Of a stretch of 64,000 nucleotides of DNA, positions 1 to 10,295 are shown in pieces. Under the pieces are notes generated by a model, which saw only the letters and a program-made list of their open reading frames with translations, was not told where the DNA came from and made no database searches. The DNA is from Argyresthia goedartella (Eukaryota > Arthropoda > Insecta > Lepidoptera > Argyresthiidae). The first letter of the stretch is position 1; each line of letters starts with the position of its first letter. The translations under genes were made by a program, and so were the position numbers. The stretch covers positions 25,154,001 through 25,218,000 of the forward strand of contig OX463813.1 of assembly GCA_949825045.1 (NCBI GenBank). Direction: 5' to 3'.

Positions 1-674
1 TTTAATTATCAAATACATTAATTTTTAATCTTTATCTGCCGGTCACTTCCATAATTGAAAATTCACAATTAATCCCGCATATGGTCACCCCACAAATTTT
101 GATGTCCGGTCATTTAGTCATTTATCGTAATTTATTGCCACTAAGGGAAACTGGGGTGACCAGTTTATATCGGTTATTTAAAAGGACAGACAATTTTGGG
201 AAACATATTTGTACATTAAACTGGAATGTTTTCGACTGACCTCAAGCTTTATATTATAGGGTAGGGTCGGCCAGAACTTATTCCAAGATCCACTTTCTAA
301 TTTGGACGTTATTGGACCTCTCGACATATTGATAATATAGTTAGACCCCAAACAGAAACATGCACCAAGTTTCCAAAATACATCGTAAAAAATGCAGCCA
401 ATTAAATAAAATCTTATAGAATGGATAACGGTGTGGAGTAGTGTTAAGCGTCTGTCGTTCGGTGTGTCGGTGTCTGTGTGTCTGTCCGTGGCACCCTAGC
501 GGTCAAACGGGTGGACAGAATTTAATGCGGATTTTATTAACACCTTATATTAGCTTCAAATGTAACTATGTAAAGGAATCTTGCAAGTTAAATTTGACCA
601 TCTTCCCGGTTTCTGATTAAGCTAAAATTTGGAGAAATTATGTAAGTTCAGTAAGTAGTCAACATTATGATATC
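1..674. other. Noncoding, unassigned sequence
   Basis: No supported gene. The part at about 420-540 (a run rich in GTCTGT/GTGTCTG followed by a stretch ending GCGGATTTTATT) resembles a dispersed insect repeat, but I cannot set its ends. Confidence 0.4.
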
Positions 675-1060
675 ATCGAGCTTATCTGATGATGGAGCCG
701 TATGGTGGTCAAAGGAACTCTGTAACAAAATTTCGCAATCCTTCCGAGTTTGGGCACTTTAGAATCGTCTCGGTGAGTAGTTGATGCTTTGGTGGGGTAT
801 TGAGCTGATCTGATGACGGAACCTAAAGGTGGATAGTAGAACTCATCAACGGCTACTTGTAAAACCCTCGAGTTTGGACTCGTTTGATTTGTTTTAATGT
901 GACAAATACATTGCTCTTAGTAGTGAGGGTATCGAGCTGTTCTGATGATGGAACTGGATGGTGATCACAGGAACTCTGTGATAAAATAAAGCGAGTTTGT
1001 GCTCTTTAGAATCGTCTCGGTGAGTAGATGGTAAGGGGTTTTAAGTTTTTAACTTGGTGA
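675..1060. repeat. Degenerate tandem repeat, about 128-bp unit, three copies
   Basis: Copies start near 675, 799 and 931. Each opens with ATCGAGCT/ATTGAGCT, then TCTGATGATGGA or a close variant, then a GGTGGTC-like block and GGAACTCTGTGA, and two end in TAGAATCGTCTCGGTGAGTA. Spacing is 124 and 132 bp. The same motif chain is, from memory, a dispersed repeat of lepidopteran genomes. Confidence 0.7.
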
Positions 1061-1230
1061 TTTTACTGCAGCTGGTAGTAGACATTACTGCGTGGGTTCT
1101 TAGGTATATTTTATTAAAATCGGTTTAGCTGATTAGAACGTTATCAGCTTAAATAGGAAACAAAAAAAGCAAATTTTATTTTTATTTTATTTGTGTATAG
1201 TTATGTTACGTTATGCCATGCTTTTGTTAC

Positions 1231-1425
1231 ATACATACATACCGTCACGCCTTTTCCCATACAGGGTGGCAGAGGCACAATTGTGCCCACGTTTAGCCAG
1301 TTATTTCATACTCCATCATGCGTGACAGAGGGCTAGCCCATCGCCGCAGCTATGATTAAAGGTCCGTCCGTATAATGTACTTCAGATAAATAACGTATCT
1401 CATTGGCACTTGGTCAACATCAAGT
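1231..1425 (-). mobile_element. tRNA-derived SINE family A, 3' part only
   Basis: Read on the minus strand it has the family-A body seen in the complete copy at 40690-40927: TTGGTCAAC..CAATGAGA, then CATAGCTGCGGCGATGGGC, TGTCACGC..ATGGAGTAT, TGGGCACAATTGTGCCTC and AAAAGGCGTGACGG. The tRNA-like head is missing, as expected for a 5'-truncated copy. Confidence 0.7.
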
Positions 1426-1596
1426 TTAATAGTAAGTCCACTCGATACTGACTGATGGGATTGATGGGTTTGAAAATCATATTTCCCGAGGCACAATCGG
1501 TGAGCACCTCATCACGAAGTTTCGAATTACTAGTCCAAATCAGTGCCTCTCCCACCCCGTATGAAAAAATATATTTTAACAGGGAAAAGAAATAAA

Positions 1597-1856
1597 AACA
1601 TGCCCAGTGCGAGTCGGACACTCACGCGAAGGGTTCCGTAACATCATATAAGAATAAACGTAAAAAAATACTCTGATGTTTTTATTGCGTTTAATTAATT
1701 ATTTGTTGTCATAGCGGTAACATAAATGCATATTCAGTGAAAATTTCAACCCCCTCGCCACTAAGGTCCATGAGATACAAGTGCGCTGACTGAAAGACGG
1801 TGACGGACAGACGGACGGACATCGGAGGCATAGTAATAGGCGTTCGGAACCCTAAA
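1597..1856 (+). repeat. Lepidoptera-type dispersed repeat (family P), shortened copy
   Basis: Starts CCAGTGCGAGTCGGAC, continues CACGCGAAGGGTTCCGTAAC, then the 'AGTGAAAATTTCAAC' and 'CATGAGATACAAG' blocks, GACGGACAGACGGACGGAC, and ends TTCGGAACCCTAAAA. These blocks recur in the same order in the other family-P copies in this window. It has no coding capacity. Confidence 0.8.
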
Positions 1857-1879
1857 AAGTAACGACTAGGCTTTATTCC

Positions 1880-2103
1880 CACTTGAAAAAAATGTTTATT
1901 TACCAGTAAGCAAAAGTTTTGTTATTAGTAAGCCCTAATTTAAAGACTTGCGAACTATGACTTACTAATAACAAAACCAGGTTCATTTAGTTGTGTTGAG
2001 ATACTTGAAGCTTAACTATTTTTGTTAAAATTAACTTAATACTGTTTAATGTTGACAAAACTGTTTCGTTATCATCAAAGTTTCAGTTAGGTTATTGGTA
2101 ACC
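1880..2103. repeat. Possible non-autonomous DNA element with TAACAAAA motifs
   Basis: One end begins ACTTGAAAAAAATG and the other ends CAGTTAGGTTATTGGTAACC. Both ends have counterparts at the edges of 7484-8196 (minus-strand CACTGAAAAAAAGG, and plus-strand CAGTTAGGTAATTGGTAG). A perfect 16-bp inverted repeat lies inside at 1917-1932 / 1961-1976. Borders and superfamily are uncertain. Confidence 0.4.
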
Positions 2104-2149
2104 ATTTCATTTCATTTCATTTCATTTCATTTCATTTCATTTCATTTAT
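2104..2149. repeat. (ATTTC)n microsatellite
   Basis: About nine uninterrupted 5-bp units. Confidence 0.95.
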
Positions 2150-2433
2150 TCATCGCTTACATGTGGTATACATATGTACAAGTACAAGATGTCAAGATTA
2201 AATTTAGTCCCAGAACATGCGCCCTGCAAGGGCATTGCAATATTATTCTTTTTTACTTAGGTCTAAGGTATCAAGGCATGGCTATTATATTCTATTATAT
2301 ATATATATCAGTTATAGGTAAACAATTTCTAATTTTCTGAGATTTCACTTAATAAAATTATATAATACGAATAAATATAGGTAAGTAATCAATGATTGTA
2401 AAATTTTATTTTATTTTATTTCAAATTAAATTA

Positions 2434-3552
2434 TTAAGGGCATAGGTCATAATCATAATCATAAAACTCCTGAAGGCTGTAAAAGGCATTTTCTATCAAG
2501 AATTTCTTTAAAATATTCTGAAACCTTTTAAAATTTTCTGTTTCTTTTATAGTAGGTGGTAGGTGATTATATATTTTGACACACATATTATAAGGGCCTG
2601 TGTCTACTAATACTAGGTTAGAATCAGTTGCAGCTAATCTTGGGCGGGGTCTGAGATTTACAGGGCGCTCTCGAATAGGGAACATATGTCGGTTTTTCCT
2701 AACAAATAATGATAATTCCAAAATATATATTGAAGTTAAGGTGAGAATTTTAAAGATCTTGAAATAAGGTCGACAGCTGGTCATTTGTTCTATATGAGCC
2801 AATATTCTTATGCATTTTTTTTGTAAGATAAAGATTTTTTGTATGTCAACACACTTGCCCCATAGTATGATGCCATATTGAAGCTGGGAATGTGCGTAGG
2901 CATAGTAAGCCTTCTTGGCGGTTTCTAAATCGGTAGCCTTTTTTATTTCATATAGGGCGTAGGTAAAGCCAGATAATTTAGAGCTCAATTTGCTGATGTG
3001 TTGTTTCCAGTTTAGGTACGAGTCTATGTGAATTCCTAAGAGGCAGTAGGTATTGACACATTCAATTGGCTTATTTTTAAATGAAAAGTTTATCTCTAAA
3101 GGTGTTCTTTGATATGGATGAAACTGAATTAGTTTAGTTTTATTTAGGTTTATGTCTAGATTATGGTCCTCAAGCCAATTTACTATTGTATTGAATGTGG
3201 AGTGTAGATGGTTGTTTAGGATGTGGGCGTCATTGCCTGGGATTAAAACTGAGGTGTCATCAGCGAACAGAGTGCATGAGTTATCTATTACTTTAGGAAG
3301 GTCGTTTATATATATCAGAAACAGCAAGCACCCTAGAGAACTGCCTTGTGGAATTGATTTGTGTACATTCACTGTTTCAGACTTGACTTTGGCGATCTCA
3401 CCTGTGAGGTGGTTGTGATGGTCTATTTCTACATGTTGTGTACGATTGTCTAAGTAAGATTCGAACCATTTGAGGGCTATGCCACGTACGCCGATACCTG
3501 ATAGTCTTTGTAGCAAGTTATTGTATAGCACCCGGTCGTAAGCTTTGCTCAT
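2434..3552 (-). pseudogene. LINE ORF2, C-terminal RT segment
   Basis: This open segment holds the catalytic half of a LINE reverse transcriptase: the palm A motif (LLDMSKAYDRV, whose first residues lie just upstream of the first Met), the B motif IPQGSSLGCLLFLIYINDL, the catalytic FADDTSVL, then LNKTKLIQF and LLGIHIDSYLNWK of the thumb side. The C-terminal region ends in YDYDYDLCP before TAA at 2434. The canonical GVPQGS of the B motif reads SIPQGSS here, a conservative change. The true frame is open back to about 3640, where it is cut off from the preceding RT segment by a frameshift. It would synthesise element cDNA on nicked target DNA if joined to a working endonuclease; in this copy it is not. 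Confidence 0.85.
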
Positions 3553-3604
3553 GTCTAGTAAAATGCCTATTCCGTTTTTTCCATCGTTTAATGCGTGTAA
3601 GACG

Positions 3605-4585
3605 TTATTTATGTATATGAAAACGGTTAGTGTTGTCGACCTCGATTTCCTGAAGCCGTATTATCGTCAAAAACATTAAATTTTTCGCAAAAAGCACAGA
3701 GCTTGTTACACATAGCGGTTTCGAAAATCTTAGCAAGTGAGGACAGAAGGGCGATTGGGCGATAGTTATCGGTATTTCGTTTAGAATATTTTTGTGTTTT
3801 AGTCGAATTATTGACTTTTTTAGCAAATCAGGAAAGCAGCCGGAATTAAACGATTGATTAATCTGGTATGTTAGTGGAGCGGCTAGGAATTGAGGGCACT
3901 TTTTTAATAGTGATGTAGGAATGTCGTCGAAACCTGCGCTGTTTTTATTCTTTAATTTTTTTATAATTAGGTAGACTTCTTTTTCGGTTACAGGATGAAT
4001 ATAAAAAGAGTTTTTGAGCGGTGATAATACAGGTCGCCCAGGCGGTGGTGTCGAGGGATGTGTGAGATTTGAGTTTTCGCCTATAGACCGGAAATAATTG
4101 TTAAAAGTGTTTGCAATTTTTTGTGGGTTGTTTATCAGGTTGTTTCCGTCCAGAAGTTCGATGTTAGCCCTGTTCTTTTTCCGATGTTTGTTCGCAGTAT
4201 CTTTTACTACTTGCCACACAGTTTTAGTTAAGTTTTTAGAGTTTTTAAGTATTGTTATGTAGTGTAGTTTTCTAGATATAATGATTGCCTTTTTTAAAGT
4301 ATTCGAATATTCTCTATAGTGATTTTTAAGAATTGCATTTTTTGTTTGTGATGTTAGGATTCTTAATAGGCGTTTATGTTGGCATGATTTTCTGATGCCC
4401 TTGGTTATCCATGTTTTAGTGTTTTTCTTTTTCAGTTTTACTTTAACTTTTGGGATGCATTGGTCTAATTTTTGTTTTATTATGATGTGAAAATTGTTGA
4501 AGTTTTCGTAAACGTCTGCTGAGTCTACCAGAATATTACCCCAATTTATCTTACCTAGCTCTGAGATAAATAGTTGAGTATTCAA
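3605..4585 (-). pseudogene. LINE ORF2, linker and N-terminal RT segment
   Basis: Continues in the same frame as the endonuclease segment after an in-frame stop at 4721-4723. It carries the basic endonuclease-RT linker (WITKGIRKSC, VWQVVKDTANKHRKKNR), a GFDDIPTSLLK block and the start of the fingers domain (FPDLLKKSIIRLKHK). Around 3780 the expected 'NYRPIALL' motif appears in another frame, so the last 60 or so residues of this open segment are frameshifted and not RT. A second shift near 3640 returns the sequence to the frame of the catalytic RT block. Confidence 0.8.
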
Positions 4586-4720
4586 CTCGCTAAAAGTTCT
4601 CTTATATGTATGCCATGTTTTTGGCTCTTGATGTGTGTTTGTGATAGCTATGGGTATGGAAATTGTAACACCTCTATGGTCAGATAACCCGAATTCTGTA
4701 GTGGTTACTGTTGTATTGAT

Positions 4721-5374
4721 TTAGCTGAAATTGGTGAAAACAAGGTCTATGCAAGTGCTTGTTTCTGGTGTAATTCTAGTTGGTTCGTGATTTTTCAGGT
4801 GGAAATCGAAACTTCTGAAGAGGTCTATTAGTCTTAAGCGGGCTGGGGTCGCTACTAACATATTTACGTTGAAGTCACCACCTACTATAATGGTTTTCTT
4901 TTTGTATTTTTGTTGTACAGCCTGCAAGAGCTTTCCTAACGAATTATGAAAGAGATCTTTCTTTCTGGAGCTATTAGGCCAGTATATTATGATAATTATT
5001 ATATTACACGAAGGGACTTCAATGCCACAGACTTCGAAAACCATTTCGGTAGACATTTTAGGTATATCGAGCAGTTCAACAAAATCTAGGTTTTCCCTAA
5101 CATATATACCCACACCTCCACGAATATGGTGCTTTCTACAAAAATAGGTAGCTGGTTTGTAACCTGTAATTTTCACAAGATCTATCTCCTTTTCTGACAA
5201 CCACGTTTCACTAACACATAAAATAGTATTTTTCTTAATGAAAGAGTCTGTCTCTATCAGAGGTATGTTATGTTTTAAGCCTCCTACATTTTGATATAGT
5301 ATACTTGAGCTAATTACGAAAGTTATGGCTATTATCAATGGATGAGTTTGTATCTTGGAAGGTTGTCCTTTCAT
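4721..5374 (-). pseudogene. LINE ORF2, APE-type endonuclease domain
   Basis: N-terminal part of ORF2, starting at an ATG that overlaps the end of ORF1 by 65 nt in another frame. Apurinic-endonuclease family motifs are visible in order: LYQNVGGL with the metal-site Asn, CVSETWLS with the catalytic Glu, GGVGIYVREN, and GGDFNVN. The SDH motif lies past the TAA at 4721-4723 in the same frame (GLSDHRG), so the domain is complete apart from one nonsense mutation. The enzyme nicks target DNA for target-primed reverse transcription. The ORF1/ORF2 overlap is typical of two-ORF LINEs and suggests reinitiation or coupled translation. Confidence 0.85.
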
Positions 5375-6608
5375 TGACGTGGTTTGTTGCTGAAGTTTTG
5401 TCGTCGGCGGGCATGGCTCTATTTGTGAGTGGTATTGTGTTTGATGTTGTGTCCAGATATGGCTTCCCTTTGATCAGGAGACGGTTGTTGCGGATGATTG
5501 CGTGTTTGCCTTCTTTCCGTGCCTCGCAGAGAGTTCTGACTAGGTTTTTCCTTTGTTTAAGCGACTCCTCATCTAAAAAAGTAGAGAGGCTCAAACCTGC
5601 AGTCCTAAAGTACTGCTTGTTGTCAATGATGTACTTAGCCATTCTCTTGCTTATCAGTTCAATAGCTACTGGTCTTCTGTTTCCTCTGCGACCCAATCTA
5701 CGTAGATCTTCAATGTATCCGTCTATATTTACATCCAGGATGTCTCTAAATGTATAGGTGATTCTTCTGAAGAGTTCGTTTTCATCTTCCCAATTAGGTT
5801 GATCTAAACCGTATAGGATTATTGTCTTTGTATGGTCACTTTTGGGAGCAGTTTCCGATCTGGGCATTGTTGATGATGTACTGTTTCTTATTTCTTCTTT
5901 CAGGGTAGACAGTTGTTCCTCTATTAAACTGATTCGACCTATTAGTTTTCCAATTTGCTGGTTTGATTCATCTTGGTCTAATTTTAAAGTGCCAATGTTA
6001 TTGTCTATTTCTATTTTTAAGTTTTTTATTGCAATTTGTATCTCTTGCTGTAACAGTGACTTAATTTCAGACTTAATTTCCTCGACTATTTTTGAGTTGT
6101 TTTTCAATAGCTTGGTGTCGAGAAGCGCACTTATTTTGCCGATTATCCCGGATTTTTCCATTTGTGAATCGAGTATGGTATCTCCAAATAAATTCTCGTC
6201 TATTATTCTTTCACATGATGATTCGTCGGTATCATTCAGAAAGCCTGGGAAACTCATGTTTTCCAACTTTTTCTTTGGTTGTCTGCGCTGAGTAATATTT
6301 GCATTCGCGTCATCTAACTGTTTTTCAGGAATCGGTGCATAGGTGTGTCTAATGGGTGTATTGTCGTTGTTATTCCTGGGTTGTTTGCAGATACAACTTG
6401 GGCATTTCCATTCTCTTGGTTGTTGGTTGACAGGGTGGAAAGAAAGGTAATATATTTTTTCACTAACATTAGCACAGGTAAGGTCGTATTCTCTTTTGCA
6501 GATATGGCATTTCATTAGTTGTTTGTTGCCTATTTCTTGATTGCAGCTTGCACATATAGCCATTTTTGAGTTTTTAGTTCGTTCGAGGTTCATGTAGTTG
6601 TGGTTCAT
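5310..6608 (-). CDS. LINE ORF1 protein (PHD-type zinc finger, coiled coil, nucleic-acid-binding C-terminus)
   Basis: 432-residue ORF1p from an ATG, uninterrupted. The first 75 residues have a C4-H/C-C-C pattern of a PHD-like finger (CASCNQEIG, MKCHICKREYDLTC, WKCPSCIC). Residues near 170-245 are rich in I/L/K/E heptads, a likely trimerising coiled coil. From about residue 260 a globular block (TIILYGLDQPNWEDE, DLRRLGRRGNRRPVAIEL, SLKQRKNLVRTLCEARKEGK) resembles the RRM-plus-C-terminal fold of L1-type ORF1p and the baculovirus FP25K-like domain found in many insect LINEs. Such proteins coat the element RNA as a chaperone. It remains open although ORF2 is broken, which may reflect chance or mobilisation in trans. 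Confidence 0.85.
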   Translation of the reverse strand: MNHNYMNLERTKNSKMAICASCNQEIGNKQLMKCHICKREYDLTCANVSEKIYYLSFHPVNQQPREWKCPSCICKQPRNNNDNTPIRHTYAPIPEKQLDDANANITQRRQPKKKLENMSFPGFLNDTDESSCERIIDENLFGDTILDSQMEKSGIIGKISALLDTKLLKNNSKIVEEIKSEIKSLLQQEIQIAIKNLKIEIDNNIGTLKLDQDESNQQIGKLIGRISLIEEQLSTLKEEIRNSTSSTMPRSETAPKSDHTKTIILYGLDQPNWEDENELFRRITYTFRDILDVNIDGYIEDLRRLGRRGNRRPVAIELISKRMAKYIIDNKQYFRTAGLSLSTFLDEESLKQRKNLVRTLCEARKEGKHAIIRNNRLLIKGKPYLDTTSNTIPLTNRAMPADDKTSATNHVNERTTFQDTNSSIDNSHNFRN

Positions 6609-7483
6609 CTCTATAATCTCTAACTAGGCCTCAAAACAGCACAACGACTGTAGCGCCCTCTGTTGAATTTTTGTGAAAGGTTGTTAACTATGTAGATCCT
6701 AGGGCACACGTTGTTCTTCAATTTTCTGCTAGATGTTGTTATGATCTTTGTCACTAATTGGCGTTGGTGATTTGTTTTCGGTGTTTATTTTAGGTTATTA
6801 TTGTTACTTTCTTTTTATTCCATATAATGACATGACGATTACATTTGGTATAATTTTCCTTCCTATGCGCAATGTGCTCGTTCACCAAAAAATAAAAAAA
6901 TAAAAAATTTATAAACCTGGGGATAGGTATCGAACCATAAGTCCTCCACTGTGTTGCGAAGACAGCCTCCTTAACCGTTTCGGCTATCAAGTATTGAATA
7001 ACACTTGATGAAAAATTGGTATGTAAGTATTGCGGTGTAGATGCAGCGTGGAAGATGAGTGTGCTATGTCGTTAATGGACTTTGCACCTACGCGATTTAT
7101 CACTTATGTCCAGATTTTGCGTGTTTATTCACTGAGTTTTATGTTTGTTTGAGTTTAATTTACATATTGGTAATTATATTTGAATAATTTTAGCTTGTTT
7201 GACACCTTGGTTTTGATCACTGCTGCACTGTCTATAACGTTGATTGAAGGTGTAAATTTTCACATTTATATCACATTTATTATCATATTTTTATAGTATA
7301 TGTATAGCATATCACTTGGTTTACACTATTACACAAATGTTTACTATATATTCGTCATGTTATTATTTTTTATTTAATTATTTTCACGGAGGTACATTTT
7401 GTACGATGTTTACGTTGCAGCGCCCTCTAGCGCTTCTCATTTGTTTGATTAAAGGCTACAATGTGTTTGTCAGTATGTAACAA
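6609..7483. other. Noncoding sequence, possible LINE 5' UTR plus unassigned DNA
   Basis: No supported gene apart from the tRNA-like stretch at 6917-6992. The first few hundred bases could be the LINE 5' UTR, but no target duplication is visible. CAGCGCCCTCTAGCGCTT at about 7419 and TAGCGCCCTCTGTTGA at 6650 are similar short motifs. Confidence 0.4.
6917..6992 (-). mobile_element. tRNA-derived SINE head or tRNA pseudogene
   Basis: On the minus strand the spacing of TAGCCGAAACGGTTAAGG (box A-like) and GGTTCGATACC (box B) fits a tRNA fold with an anticodon region between them. It is followed by an A-rich tract. The acceptor arms do not pair well, so it is not called a functional tRNA. Confidence 0.5.
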
Positions 7484-8196
7484 AATTGTTTGGTTATAAC
7501 CAAAATTTCAGTTAGGTAATTGGTAGATAATCAAATCTTTGGTTACCGGCTACAATGGGGTTTATCAGTGTAAAATATAAAATCAAGAACTTCTTGACAA
7601 ATCACTACAAATTTTCTGATCTTAGAACATTGCAACTAAGTTAAAGTTAAATAAAACAACCAACTTGTCACTTGATCTGGTATAATTGTTCAATGTTACA
7701 CAAAATATTTTTTGTTTATATACGTTTCTCGGTAACAAAACCATATCGCGATCTAAAATACATACTACGCCATCTATCGAACTAAAAGTAAACTTTCTCC
7801 GTTATATCGATTTTGCTTAGAACTACGAAATATGAATTACGACAAACAAAACTTAATTCTAAATAGTAATCAAAAGTTTTGTAGATTGTTGATAAGTGTA
7901 GATTGATAGATATCAAATTAACCAATTGGTAAAAACAACTTAGCACGTTGGCTATTAGTAAGCTTAGAGCATTGTTATTTGGAGGCACAAATAACAATAC
8001 TCTAAGCTAAGCTGGCAACAACACTAGTTTGTCTGCGTTAATTATGTTATCAGTAACAAAAAATTGTGTTAATGCTTACCAAATAAAAAATTGGATTCGT
8101 AACCAAACTACTTCCTTAAATTAATTTAAAATTTGTTTACTTATAACAAAAGTCTAACCTAACTAAACTAGTTTGGTTAATCCTTTTTTTCAGTGT
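7484..8196. repeat. Possible DNA element related to 1880-2103
   Basis: Left edge GTAACAAAATTGTTTGG and CAGTTAGGTAATTGGTAG; right edge, read minus, CACTGAAAAAAAGGATTAACC. Inside are several TAACAAAA and ATTAGTAAG words shared with the shorter copy at 1880-2103. No transposase can be read. TIR status is unclear. Confidence 0.35.
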
Positions 8197-8522
8197 CTGC
8201 CACTTCACAGGTTTTTGTAATCTTTAACCCTCATCTACATCGTTAGTTGGTACGGCCTTTACATTAGAGCCACAATGGCCCAAATCCGCATTTCAGTTCA
8301 CACATCACTGCAACCCGTCACGGGATTGTAGGCTTTATTTGAATGAGTATAACGGTTGTGGTGCCGTGTACGGTGAGGTATGTTTATGCACTACATTTGC
8401 ATGATCCAATTCGGATTGTCTTGCCTTGAACTCGGAATAGTTAAGTGTCACTACCCCCGCAGCGGTTAACTGAGGAGGCCCTGCGGTAGGGCTTCGGTAC
8501 GGGAGGGGGGACATTACATACT

Positions 8523-8615
8523 ACGGCGACCCCGCAGCCGCAGCTGAGGTCTCGCGTCACCAGACGTCACGAGAACACACCCCTCCCCTCCCCTCCCGCA
8601 CCCGAAGGCTGCCGC
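8523..8615 (+). repeat. C-rich dispersed repeat
   Basis: Contains GACGTCACGAGAACACACC, CCCTCCCGCACC and GCTGCCGCAG in the same order as 61805-61883, with a third trace at 46378-46415. The C-rich tract is longer here by a CCCTC duplication. Confidence 0.55.
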
Positions 8616-8807
8616 AGGTCCCCCACTCAGTATGCTATGGATAACTCCTGAGGCAAAATTTAACCAACTTGTGGTTATCCAACTTTCTTTATATACTTTT
8701 GTTGGTCAGGTGTCAGTCTAAGCCTGTTAGTGAGGGGATATTGCTTAAAAAATCGATTAATAAAATGAATCGATACACCCTTTAATCATTTGTGAAGTGA
8801 ATTCTTC

Positions 8808-9030
8808 TTGACGACCTCTGTGGCGCAGCGGTCGTGGCTCTGCCTACCATGCGAGAGGCCCCGGGTTCGAGCCCCGGCTGGGGGTAAAAAAAAACCAGGT
8901 CTTGTCATGTTTGTATGTGTGTGACGTCGCTGTTTTTGGTTCCCACGACACAGGGTATCCCAGTGTAGGGCCCGAAGCAATGTATGTACCTGTACGTAAA
9001 TGTTTATGTTTATGTTATATTCTATAAGTT
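8808..9030 (+). mobile_element. tRNA-derived SINE family B
   Basis: Starts ACGACCTCTGTGGCGCAGCG with a box A (TGGCGCAGCGGT), then box B GGTTCGAGCCC, a short A-run, ACCAGGTCTTGTCATG and a body with GTTCCCACGACACAGGG and CCCAGTGTAGGGCC. Related copies lie at 40100-40303 (minus) and 61538-61740 (plus). The intact boxes would give an internal RNA polymerase III promoter. Confidence 0.85.
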
Positions 9031-9263
9031 CAACTGTAGTGTATTTAAGGCAGTTTTAGGTTATATATCATATCACTTCTAATATTTTATGAACTGTACA
9101 TACGTTTTGGCCGTGCATCCAGCCATTTGTTTATCAATCGATGGTATTACATGTAACAATGCAATACTGTTATACCGGGGGATACTTTTCTCTGCAGCAG
9201 ACTGTATTATTAAAAAACCGTTTGTGGATATTCGTAAACGCAGCCGTGCGTAGACAAGAGAGT

Positions 9264-9303
9264 GTGAAAGAGAAAGAGAGAGAGAGAGAGAGGGAAAGAG
9301 AGA
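9264..9303. repeat. Purine-rich (GA)n microsatellite
   Basis: AGAGAGAG tract with a few A insertions. Confidence 0.85.
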
Positions 9304-9524
9304 CGTAATAATAACAGACTGTGCCATGTAAAAGATGTTATTAACAGATACTATGTCGAGAATTTGAGAAAAATCGTTAAGAGTATTATTCGGGCTTAGC
9401 CATTTTCTCAACAACAGCTACGGATTTTCCGATCCGTACTGATGACAGATAATACTTAGTACTTTATGCAATTGCTATATAATGAGGGGCCTTAAATCTT
9501 ACAAATTTGTTGAACAAAGTTAAA

Positions 9525-10295
9525 GTAGCTGTTGGGCTGGTATTTGCAGATTACACTCAAATCATGTTCGGATGTTTTGTCATTTTACGTCGAAACCACA
9601 TGAGATCAAAATCGGAAACCTCGTATTTCGGTAACTTTCGGAGTCCTCTGCCTATTTAAATAAAATCCTACCTTCTTATGCGTTCCATTCCTTATGCGCT
9701 TGTTTACCTCGACGACATTGTTGTCGTTGTTTTTATTTTTTTTCTCAGAAACCATATGACATACAGATGTTTTGATTACTTTCCCTGGGGGGTCAAAATC
9801 GCCTCCTTGAACGCTGTGAGTTTCAACAATATACTAGCACTGTTGGGCTGGTGTTTGCAGATTACACTCAAATTATGTTCGGATGTTTTGTCATCTTACG
9901 TCGAAACCACATGAGTTCAAAATCGGAAACCTCGTATTTCGGTAACTTTCGGAGTCCTCTGCCTATTAAAATAAAGTCCTACCTTCTCAAGCGTTCCATT
10001 CCTTATACGCTTGTTTACCTTGACGACATTGTTGCCGTTGTTTTTATTTAATTTCTCAGAAACTATATGACATACAGATGTTCTGATAACATTTCCTGGG
10101 GCGTCAAAATCGGGCCCGTAAACGCTATGAGTTTCAACTTTTTACTCGCATGTGTTGGGCTGGTGTTTGAGACGTTTTTTTTTTTTTACGAAAACTAAGC
10201 GAGGTCAAAATCTGAAACTTCTTAATTGGGGGGGTCCAAAAAAGGTCTAAATCGTTTAAAATTTTAGAGACGTTCCTAAGAAGTGTTGGGCTAAC
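9525..10295 (+). repeat. Tandem repeat with 311-bp unit
   Basis: Units begin GTTGGGCTGG at 9531, 9842 and 10154, giving periods of 311 and 312 bp. The first two units match closely (shared blocks: TTTGCAGATTACACTCAAAT, ATCGGAAACCTCGTATTTC, CTCGACGACATTGTTG-like). The third decays after about 100 bp, and a last GTTGGGCT remnant lies at 10278. Short reading frames in it are not conserved as protein and are not called genes. Confidence 0.85.

Larger units (their letters stand above)
2401..6608 (-). mobile_element. Non-LTR retrotransposon (CR1/Jockey superfamily, Daphne-like), nearly full length
   Basis: Minus-strand element with the order ORF1, APE-type endonuclease, reverse transcriptase, then a short AT-rich 3' end made of AATAAAAT-like units at 2401-2420. 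ORF1 is open, but ORF2 has one in-frame stop and at least two frameshifts, so the copy is dead. The RT block order and closing region match the clade represented by the element at 36630-39604, from which it differs clearly in sequence. The 5' UTR start is not resolved; sequence upstream of 6608 shows no recognisable border. Clade assignment rests on motif style, not a tree. Confidence 0.85.

Noticed and set aside
5842..6291. 149-codon plus-strand frame opposite LINE ORF1
   Set aside because: Antisense shadow of the coiled-coil coding region, rich in S/F/I as expected from inverted K/E/N codons.
8808..8890. Functional tRNA gene
   Set aside because: Boxes A and B are present, but the copy continues into a SINE body and recurs with the same tail.
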